Assembly (NCBI GenBank): GCA_028565635.1
Contig: JAOXYB010058568.1
Span: forward strand, 1-10,906
Source: Phoronis ovalis
Lineage: Eukaryota; Phoronida; Phoronidae
Length of the DNA stretch: 10,906 nt
Direction: 5' to 3'
In this document: piece after piece, positions 1 through 7,113 of the stretch
How the letters are laid out: the number at the start of each line of letters is the position of its first letter
Position numbering within the stretch: the first letter of the stretch is position 1
Made by a program: the position numbers and the translations under genes
The notes under the pieces: generated by a model
What the model was told of the DNA's origin: nothing
The model's input: only the letters and a program-made list of their open reading frames with translations
Database searches by the model: none

Positions 1-733
1 TGACTAAATATAAGTTTCACAGTTGAAAAAGTATAATTTATCATCACTTTAGACAACTTGAGTAAAAAAACTTCATTCATGATTCAGACTGAGTCCAGTC
101 TACATACATTAGAACAGATAATGACAGTTGGCACTAACACACAGAAAACACGAATCATGGCATTGCCAATATATAGGAGAATAGTCCGGAATATTTTTTA
201 CTTCAAGTGTGGCTATAAGTGTATATTGATAAACTTTTCACACATTTCATTCAACTGTTCACCCAAATGATGATTTTTAAGTTATAATCTCCTAGATCTT
301 GACTTCAATAATTACCTAGTCTCTAACACAGACTATATACTGTGTAAATGTACTAAATAAACTATAAACTGGAAAAAGTCAAAAAATTGTTTTAAAATTA
401 ATAGTGCATATTATTATCAGCATATAGGGATAGAAAATTTATATAGGGATTTAAACTCAATTTTTAACAAAAAAGAATTTAAAAATACAACAAGGGTCTA
501 AACTTAGACTAAGAATAACCGTCTGTCATCTTTAGTACACCAATGCAACATGACTGGCAGCTAGGAAGGAATACTCTGTCATGTATTTTTCAAGCAGGAT
601 TTTTATAAAAATGACGAATTGTCAAAACAGAAAATAATATATTTAAAAAACAATTTTTTTATAGTAGTATTTGATACAGTACATCAATGAAATAAACAAT
701 TTTTTATAGAGATATTCATTTTCATTTTAAATC
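1..733. other. AT-rich 3' flank, no gene seen
   Basis: This stretch is strongly AT-rich with many short A and T runs. The only sizeable open frame, 58-270 on the plus strand, has no splice signals, domain or coding-like composition. I see no repeat array or RNA gene. Confidence 0.6.
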
Positions 734-739
734 TTTATT
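734..739 (-). terminator. Poly(A) signal of the secreted papain-fold-like gene
   Basis: AATAAA reads on the minus strand 27 bases after the TAG stop at 769-767, implying a very short 3'UTR. Its position directly behind the last exon supports the gene model. Confidence 0.75.
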
Positions 740-766
740 ATTATTTCTAACCTCAATCTGTGTAAC

Positions 767-1905
767 CTAACGGCACCATGCCGGACAATTATGATTTTCA
801 TACAAAACCTTTGACATTCTATTTGCAAAATTATGGCAGTTATTGAACACAAGATTGTATATTCCATATTTTCTCGTATAACTCCCTTCACATTTTCGTA
901 AACAGTCTACGCTAACGGTGCTGTAACCAGCTGGGGATGATTCCCACGTAAGGTCACATCCACTGACACTGCCTTCGGCAGACGTCCTGGTTCCATGGAA
1001 ACCCGTGTGCTCAAACACGTGACTTCGATATTTTATCAGGCGGTGCGCCCATTCTAGTTGTTTTCTACGGGGCCAATCGAAGACCCCTCGTTTAACTATC
1101 TTTTTTTCTCGATCCAGTAAACATTTGAGACTTTGTGTACCAAAGTAGTAGGGTTCGCTGCAATTAAGAATAGTGATAGTTTATATAAGATTCTAAAATA
1201 CGAGCGATGAGTAAAGGGAGTAAATTGTGTGTGCCTTCCATGACCGTTAAGATGATAATTATACATAAAAATAATAGTACTCCGTATTTATACAGACATT
1301 TATATAATAGAATCTAATACATAAATCTTCTTTTATTTCGCGCTTAAACGCTCGTGGCAAATACGTACACAATTCACTCGTCACTCGTATTTGCTCTCTA
1401 TAATTATTGAATTGTAAATTTTCAACTAAAATAATGATGATTGCAAATTTACTATCGTGACTGAGGCTAGATGTTAATTAGGCTGAAATGAGTCAGTGCC
1501 GCTAAAACTATTCTGAACATACAACCAGAAATAACTATCTCAAGTTGAAACTTTTACCTATTCGAATTTCCTTGATTTTTGTTACTAGATGGAACGCGAC
1601 TGCAACATTGAGTTACCATCACCATGGCAAAAGCCAGAAACAAACACAACACCTGAATTAAGTAATAAATAAGATTAACAAAATATAATTATTAAAAATA
1701 ACAGATTATTACATTTCATGGAAATCGGATTTCCATGAGTTTGCATATTTTCTACCAACTGTTGTAAATATTTCTTTTGAAAAAATTACAAGCAATATCG
1801 CAAAAGCAAGACAATACACCAAGGAGTAGGACTAATATTTCAAATTGTATGTATATATTTGAATGCTTCTTTGCGAACCAAAAACCTTACCAAGTAAGCT
1901 TTCAT
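767..1905 (-). CDS. Secreted protein with permuted papain-fold-like (PPPDE/LRAT/NlpC-P60 type) domain, three exons, complete
   Basis: Coding exons are 1905-1891, 1652-1558 and 1157-767, joined by introns 1890-1653 (GTAAGG...CAG) and 1557-1158 (GTAAAA...CAG). Phases 0 and 2 agree across both junctions, giving 166 residues. ATG 1905-1903 has A at -3. Residues 1-20 (MKAYLVLCLFLAFAM...) form a typical signal peptide. A low-complexity Asn/Ser linker (27-37) and a dibasic Lys59-Arg60 follow. The mature part shows His75-Arg-Leu-Ile-Lys-Tyr followed by Phe85-Glu-His-Thr-Gly, then YNLVFNNCHNFANRM with Cys144. In PPPDE and LRAT-like cysteine peptidases or acyltransferases a His precedes the Cys in this order, so His75 and Cys144 are candidate catalytic residues. 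Further Cys at 49, 104, 122, 126, 161 and 165 suit an extracellular disulfide-bonded protein. Exon structure is well supported; the fold is a motif-level inference, and substrate and activity are unknown. An upstream 5'UTR intron cannot be excluded. Confidence 0.83.
1716..1738. repeat. Perfect 11-base-arm palindrome in intron 1 of the papain-fold-like gene
   Basis: TCATGGAAATC, one G, then GATTTCCATGA: the arms match perfectly over 11 bases. It contains GGAAATC and GATTTCC half sites facing each other. It lies inside intron 1890-1653. Confidence 0.6.
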
Positions 1906-1995
1906 TCTAGTGACGTGGATGCAGAATCGAGAATAGAGCTGTAAAACACAAAATGCGTATTTCTAATGATCAATGTCTTCAGTGTCGAGTGCTCG

Positions 1996-2001
1996 TTTAT
2001 A
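1996..2001 (-). promoter_or_regulatory. TATA box of the secreted papain-fold-like gene
   Basis: TATAAA reads on the minus strand from 2001 to 1996, about 90 bases before the ATG at 1905. The usual 30-base spacing puts transcription start near 1970-1967, where TCATT resembles an initiator. The predicted 5'UTR would then be about 65 bases. A TTTTACAG acceptor-like site lies inside this leader, so a different first exon is possible. Confidence 0.55.
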
Positions 2002-2600
2002 ATTTAATAGTAGCACATGAAAATATCTGTTTTATACGCTTTCAATTTCCGGATACATTTTTCACCTTTATTCTTATGTACTGGGACATTAAATCGTGAT
2101 TGGTTCAAAAACACATTTCTGCGTTCTTATTATGCAAAAACGTGCCGCTAAACAGGCATTTTAGTTGTAGGTGTCAAATTTCCGAGGGAATACACCGCTA
2201 TTTAAAATGTAGACTTCGATTGTTTACTTCTTGAAATAGCATATAGATCATGCAATGACGTTTTTTAAAATGGTCACCGGATATTAATTCAAGTAGTGGG
2301 AGTACTTCTTGGACCAAGGTCAAATAACAAGACTGAGGTCATTCTACATGCAGGGCTGCACATTCAGCTTTTAATTATTTGTAGATTTTACCTAAACCTT
2401 CAGTATAATTATTTTGAATTTATATGTTTTACTCAGCATTGAAATGGAGGTTTTATCACGTTAGCTTAGAATTACTAAAGAAGCATGCATTGTCATTATA
2501 CTCGTTAATAATAGACAATAAAATTAACATGTGTCCCAGAATAATATCAAGATAAATCTTGAAAATTTGCGTGAGACAATTTACCTGATACCACAAAATC

Positions 2601-2626
2601 GTATGGTATGGTATACAGGTATGGTA
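2601..2626. repeat. GGTAT simple repeat
   Basis: The sequence GTATGGTATGGTATACAGGTATGG is a short imperfect array of GGTAT units interrupted once. A related CTGGTAT array occurs at 3544-3588. Confidence 0.6.
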
Positions 2627-2694
2627 TTTTTTATATCTTAAGAGTATATTTTTTACAATTTGTTAGAAGTACGTTTGCAATTTAATGTTCAAAA

Positions 2695-2752
2695 TTAATT
2701 CTTGGGAAGGGGGGGTGCGCGCCTTCCACGCCCGCCCGTAAATCCGCCACTG
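2695..2752 (-). repeat. GC-rich repeat terminus, transposon-like
   Basis: Read on the minus strand, this block starts CAGTGGCGGATTTACGGGCG and runs through GGCGCGCACCCCCCC to TTCCCAAGAATT. It stands out sharply from its AT-rich surroundings. Sequences of the form CAGTGGCGGATC plus a G/C-rich tract recur as ends of non-autonomous elements in many invertebrate genomes; this is from general knowledge and was not searched. No partner end or target-site duplication was identified, so this is probably a remnant. Confidence 0.5.
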
Positions 2753-3072
2753 CACTGCTCTGATCGACAGAATCACTTTTGTCTCTTAGCCGTGCAATAC
2801 TGTAAAAAAAATATTTGCTACTGCGTAATATGTACCGTAATTTTATATTAAAATCGCTGAAGGGGATTTTATTAAACAAGTTTATATTTCTTTTTCACAA
2901 ACAAAAAAGAAAAGTGAGCTTCACTTTTAAATACTTTTGCAGAGGTTAATCATAAGGGAATTTTATTTAATAGAAGGCATGCACGTGCTGGATTGTATGC
3001 TTGCTAGTTAAGCCGTATTTTATGTCCCCGCTGCCTGTGTAGTAACGTCGTCTAATCCCCCCAAAGGCAGAG

Positions 3073-3376
3073 ATGGACTCCATTGGGGACAGACACGATA
3101 TTAACGGTACAGTATTAGTCATGCAGTAAGCCAAAGTGAATTATAATTTTTAGGTGAAATGATATGTTAAGCAAATAATCCTTAATATATAACCCTTTTC
3201 TGGCAGCCTGTAGACAGTTTGCCGTCAATTGTGTAACTCATTTTTGGCATTGAAATTTTAGGATCGGTTTTTCAGCTGAAGAAGCTATTGAATGGAAATA
3301 TGAAAGACCCATCATGATGATACCGGATGATAGTTTTACTGATACTTACACATTTTCCCAACCTGTTTATAGATAG
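3073..3376 (+). CDS. Tentative two-exon small gene, product unknown (55 residues)
   Basis: Exon 3073-3125 and exon 3262-3376 flank a 136-base intron with donor GTAAGC and acceptor AAATTTTAG. The first exon ends with two bases of a codon and the second supplies the third, so the frame continues to TAG at 3374-3376. The start sits in a good context (GCAGAGATGG). The product begins MDSIGDRHDING, is acidic, lacks a signal peptide or membrane segment, and ends TYTFSQPVYR. The composition of the second exon looks coding. The frame is also open upstream of the ATG back to a TAA at 3043-3045, and an acceptor-like AG at 3069-3070 or 3071-3072 means this could be the 3' end of a larger gene or a remnant. 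I do not recognise the family. Confidence 0.42.
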
Positions 3377-3470
3377 CGAAATATCAGGACTAGCCTAGCA
3401 AACATAATTATTGGTGATCTCAGAATGTCGATGCATTTTTTTACCTTTCTCAATTGACGATGCTGGATGA

Positions 3471-3679
3471 TCATGTGGAAGTTTCTGATATCTTTGGCAA
3501 ACATGTTGCGTTCTGAAACACTTCAGCTGCCGTTTCCTGTGGTCTGGTATGGGCTGGTATGCCTCTGGTATACGCCTCAGCTGGGTATTTGGCTACGTCC
3601 CTTTTCACCCAGAAACGCTCTCCACGCATTCACACACATACAAACACCACACCACAATACAAACACCACAATATGTTAA
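3471..3679. repeat. GC-richer block with CTGGTAT and CAAACACCAC repeats
   Basis: CTGGTAT occurs at 3544-3550, 3554-3560 and 3565-3571, with a variant CTGGGTAT at 3581-3588. Just beyond, about 3630-3672, CAAACACCAC and CACAATA units alternate in a short A/C-only array. Both strands hold small open frames here (plus 3467-3679, minus 3629-3471, the latter 52 codons), but neither has splice sites, a recognisable domain or a partner exon. A repeat-derived block is the simpler reading. Confidence 0.45.
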
Positions 3680-3960
3680 ACATTCTAGATCTTTATGTTT
3701 AAGGCGCGCAGTTATGAGTTCTTAAAAATAACAAAAACAAAGCCATGTAGAAAAATGGGAATGCACAAAAGTTTCTCCAGAACTACATGCTTGGTTTCAC
3801 AGTACTGCATGCATAGGTGAAGAGGAAATAATGTATGTCAAGAATACAAATTATATAAAGAATTAACAGTATTTCTACCGGCAACTTACTAAGTACTATT
3901 ATAATTTAGTATTCCCGAAAGGTGCACTTTCAATTTTACTGTGTTAAATATTAACCCGGT
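3680..3960. other. Intergenic, no gene seen
   Basis: AT-rich sequence between the CTGGTAT repeat block and the tandem duplication. I see no open frame, splice pair or poly(A) hexamer that would end the tentative plus-strand gene here. Confidence 0.5.
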
Positions 3961-4090
3961 GCCACAATGCAATATTAAATAATAGTACTCATTATTATCG
4001 AATGATCATAGTCCAGAAGAAAATACCGGCGTCATCTGCAATACTAAATAACGGTACTCATCACTAATAACCATGCAGAAGAAAATCAGG
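3961..4090. repeat. Degenerate tandem duplication of about 65 bases
   Basis: Copy one (about 3961-4029) and copy two (about 4030-4090) share the order TGCAATA(T/C)TAAATAA, GTACTCAT, TAATA/ATTAT and CAGAAGAAAAT. Shared anchors are offset by 69 bases at the left and 62 at the right, so small indels separate the copies. It lies just past the 3' end of the lectin gene. Confidence 0.7.
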
Positions 4091-4150
4091 AACAAAAAAA
4101 AGTACAGAAATTCTATCTAGTACAAACATTGGCGCTGAAAAATTGAAACA

Positions 4151-4167
4151 AAATAAAGAATTTATTT
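4151..4167. terminator. Palindromic two-way poly(A) signal
   Basis: AAATAAA GAA TTTATTT is a perfect inverted repeat holding AATAAA on both strands (plus 4152-4157, minus 4166-4161). The minus-strand hexamer overlaps the last base of the lectin stop codon TAA (4168-4166), so it is the likely lectin poly(A) signal with an extremely short 3'UTR. T- and GT-rich sequence follows on the minus strand (TTTTGTTTC, then TGTTTGT). Use of the plus-strand hexamer by the tentative gene at 3073-3376 is speculative. Confidence 0.6.
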
Positions 4168-7097
4168 ATAGCACATAACGGTTGCTAATCAAATACATTT
4201 TACTTTTACAGATAAAGTATGCGCGTTCATCACAGTAGAAATCATTCCATTTATAATTATGGTCTGGAGCTCTCATGGTACAATCTTGTCCACTCCATAA
4301 ATTATTAGGTTGATCATCTTCCCAATCTGTGGAATAATTGAATCATTATCATGATTTATCAAAAACAATTTAAAAAAATTATGTGCATCAGCAGAAGTGT
4401 ATGACAGCCTTTATTATCTATGCTTATTTTATGAATACCCACTATACTGAAGGTCATACGGTTAACGAGTGTAAGCAGAACACGTTCGTTGGTTTGTAGA
4501 ATACTATGTTTTGTAATCTGGATTATGTTGTGTTACGAGTATATTTAAATTTTGCACATGGTAATTTGCTGGCAAAAAATTGGTTTAAGGTAAAAAAACT
4601 TAGCAAAAACCTTAATGGTAAACATTTATGTTTTTTTGATGGCAATAAACTTGGTCCAAGGTAAACAACCTTATCTGTCGGTGAACATTACTTGTACATT
4701 AAATGTACAGCTTGGTAAACAGAAAATGGAACATTTTATGCATTTACCCCTTCATAAAGAAAACCCTGGATTTCATTCCATGCATGGTATATACGTATAC
4801 TAAACAAATAAAGATTTCATTTTTTTGTTTATGACCTATAATTTTTGTATGAAAAATTGTATTTTTATAATTTATAAAAGATTTGAATTTTTAGGGACTA
4901 TTAAAACACCCATGGCATAAACGTGTTGTTACATGTAAATAATATTTTGACCAAAAGAAACCCTTGGTAAATGGGTGATAAATAATAATGAAAATTATAT
5001 ATATATATATACAACCCAATGTTTTTAAAACAGTAGCCGCAAAGAGGGGGTACGCATATCGTAACATATACACAGTCAACTTGAATGGGTCTACCCTCAC
5101 GGATTCGATCTGCATTTATATTTACACTTTGATCAGGACATTAACTTACTCTCATAATTAATATTTGTTCCATCTGATTTAACAAAGACGCCTTCCTTTT
5201 TTATATCATTAACACCAATCCAGAAACCAATCACCTTTTTGCCATTATACCTCAGTTGAGGCATGTCAGGGAACATTTGAATAGCCTGGAAAATATATAT
5301 ATCCGTGATAAAACACTACGTACAATCGTTGTCAAGAGAAAATCATTTTAAGAATTGTGGGGAACTCAATTCAGAAACATTTTTTAGATTGAAAATTTTC
5401 ATCATTACATGGTACTGCTTATATGTACGCCTGCAAAGCCCTGTATGTTGCGTTTTTTACTTCCTTGAACTTGCAGGATCTCTAAAATCACAAAGTTACC
5501 CAAACAATAATGGTGAAATTTGATTTGTTAAAAAAGTTGCAATCTGCAAATAAAACCAGTGCATAAAGGAGTCTCAGAGTAAACCAGACTGCCAAAAATA
5601 ATCATATAAAAAAAATGTCCAAGGAGGCACGTCATCGGAATCCCCTAATTGCGCTTCGTGCCGTGCGGACGCTCGTATAAATATTAAATGTCCAGACGTG
5701 CTACCCCTAACCTAAAACTCTGGGATCCGACCCTGAAACAGATAAACTGATAAACGTATCGAGTTTATCTAGGAGCCAAAACTTGATATTGTGCACAGTC
5801 TATAATCAAAGTCGGTATATGTGCAAAAAAAAAACAACCTATACACATACATCCTTTCAATGAATATTTTTTAAATTATGGAATTTTGATAAAAACATGA
5901 CGTTCGCATCCCCTGAAAGTTTCCAGCAAATTCACTTCATTAATTCTTTTTATTAATAAAAATGTTGATTTTTGTTTAATTTCGTATGGCGCCTTGCACT
6001 GCAAAAGTAGAGACTTCATATACCAGCATTCCATCACACAGCAATGTTACGTTTAAACACTAGGATTGATCGGTAAATTTTAATATGATACTTTTTCTAT
6101 CAACTATTTGAGGGAATGATTAAATTTAAATATAAGTTACAGTAAACCTAATGGAGAACTTCATGTGAATCGAAACATAGCAACAGCTTCTTGTTACGCA
6201 ATTCCTTTTTAAAATATTTATTTTATTTACAGTCTTATAGAAAATGCTGACATTGTTATGATGCCTTGAGGAAAACGGAGAAAATCTGGTTTGACTACAT
6301 GGAATTTCGACGATGTTATCGCTATTATAACTATATTGCTTTATTTACCAAACGGACCGAATATATACTCAACTATTCTAACTTTATTGCATAATACCAA
6401 CCGAACATTTACTTAATGAATGTAACACTGCAGTTATTATTAAAAAATACTGGGAAAGTTAAATGACCGCAAGTCGATCAGTACCTGATCTCTCATCCAG
6501 TCGTCTTCATTTTTGTTATCTGGTTCTGCCAAGTTTCCTCTATATCCTCCTCTACATATCACCTGGGCTTCTAACCATTTTTTCCTGTCGTGAACAAACG
6601 TGTAGTTGTAACCACTGTAAAGTATGGATCCTGAAATATATAGTTTACTAAAATTATTGGCCCCAGACAAAAGGTACAAGTTCATCTGTTATACTTCATA
6701 ATGTTAACAGGAATCAAAAACTCTATTATCTAAAAAAAGTGCAAACAAGATGACGTGTATGCTAAAATATTTTTTATTTACTGACAAGTGAAGAAGGCGT
6801 CAAAAACAAATTGGTTCTATACAAGTCAAATATTTATCATTTTTTTCTGAAATAATATTTTCAAATGCTTATTATAGATTTATAAAGCGGAAATGAAGAA
6901 CTTACAAATAGATAATAGATAATAAATAAACCAATGCATTAAATTTGCATAATTTTTAAGAAATGAAATGTTATGAATTTTATTTTAAAAGACTCACCAA
7001 AAGTCGATAAACCGGAAGTGGATCGCAGTGTTGTTACTGTCAGCATAATCAGGAACATGTTAACGTAGATATTGGTTAAGAATGACGTCACAACCAT
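4166..7097 (-). CDS. Secreted single-domain C-type lectin, complete (180 residues)
   Basis: Coding exons are 7097-6998, 6630-6485, 5285-5150 and 4326-4166. The introns are 6997-6631 (GTGAGT...CAG), 6484-5286 (GTACTG...CAG) and 5149-4327 (GTAAGT...CAG), with phases 1, 0 and 1, all in agreement. An in-frame TGA in the upstream exon supports Met1; Met14 is the alternative and still leaves a hydrophobic leader. The signal peptide covers about residues 1-29. The C-type lectin domain runs about 38-168. Cys59, Cys143, Cys159 and Cys167 are the four conserved cysteines, and the extra N-terminal pair of long-form domains is absent. The core motif is FWIGV (103-107). The Ca2+/sugar motifs are Gln-Pro-Asn (133-135) and Trp-Asn-Asp (154-156). 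Asn42-Tyr-Thr is a possible glycosylation site. Such lectins bind sugars outside the cell and often serve in innate recognition or feeding. The ligand is not predictable here: QPN is neither the EPN mannose type nor the QPD galactose type. Confidence 0.93.
4571..4695. repeat. Degenerate direct duplication inside the last lectin intron
   Basis: 4571-4631 and 4641-4695 align with a gap. Both start GGCAA(A/T)AAA, pass through TTGGT..AAGGTAAA and CCTTA, and end GGT(A)AACATT. The plus-strand open frame 4615-4803 across it has no other support. Confidence 0.6.
4693..4709. repeat. Perfect 8-base inverted repeat
   Basis: TGTACATT A AATGTACA is a perfect palindrome with one central base, inside the last lectin intron (5149-4327) at the edge of the local duplication. 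No function can be assigned. Confidence 0.5.
4996..5011. repeat. TA dinucleotide microsatellite
   Basis: Eight uninterrupted TA units lie within the last lectin intron (5149-4327). Confidence 0.8.
5614..5745. repeat. GC-richer patch in the lectin intron, possible element remnant
   Basis: This patch contrasts with the AT-rich intron around it. It holds the inverted pair GGCACG (5626-5631) and CGTGCC (5657-5662), two AATGTCCA strings about 70 bases apart each followed by an ACGT-core motif, and CTGGGATCCGACCCTG near its right edge, which resembles ends of dispersed invertebrate repeats. No open frame spans it. Identity is unresolved. Confidence 0.35.
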
Positions 7098-7113
7098 CTT
7101 TAACAAGTAAGTT

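Larger units (their letters stand above)
1906..3072. other. Intergenic region with promoter and repeat fragments
   Basis: The first part (1906-2010) is the leader and TATA region of the minus-strand gene. The remainder has no supported gene on either strand. It contains a GGTAT-type simple repeat near 2601-2626 and a GC-rich repeat terminus at 2695-2752, both listed separately. An E-box-like CACGTG lies near 2982-2987, upstream of the tentative plus-strand gene. Confidence 0.5.

Noticed and set aside
58-270. 70-residue plus-strand frame
   Set aside because: No domain, signal peptide, splice support or poly(A) signal; composition matches random AT-rich sequence.
767-1018. A separate gene starting at GTG 1018 on the minus strand
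   Set aside because: The frame stays open upstream to a splice acceptor at 1159-1158 and joins in phase with a signal-peptide exon, so 1018 is an internal valine.
2275-2445. Plus-strand frame with VVGVLLGPRSNN, reminiscent of the MPN-domain motif of proteasome lid subunits
   Set aside because: Only a seven-residue resemblance; the rest is hydrophobic low-complexity with no catalytic or structural MPN residues and no partner exons.
2682-2879. A 65-residue minus-strand protein
   Set aside because: The frame runs through the GC-rich repeat terminus and has no splice partners or recognisable domain.
3023-3091. TGTCCCC...GGGGACA as terminal inverted repeats of a small element
   Set aside because: Seven-base arms only, with no target-site duplication; the right part overlaps the tentative coding exon, which explains it better.
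2983-3105. Minus-strand frame containing MESISAFGGIRRRYY
   Set aside because: It is the antisense shadow of the tentative plus-strand exon and has no splice signals of its own.
4891-5115. 74-residue minus-strand frame with a Tyr/Ile-rich stretch
   Set aside because: It crosses the TA microsatellite inside a lectin intron and has no coding signature.
5305-5523. 72-residue plus-strand frame
   Set aside because: Intronic, AT-rich, no start context, splice sites or domain.
6463-6651. 62-residue plus-strand frame
   Set aside because: Antisense to the lectin coding exon.
6440-6685. A single-exon 81-residue protein on the minus strand
   Set aside because: It is only the lectin exon 6630-6485 read through both splice sites into introns.
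7056-7058. Met14 as the lectin start codon
   Set aside because: Met1 at 7097 is the first in-frame ATG after an upstream in-frame stop in the leader exon; Met14 remains a possible alternative only.
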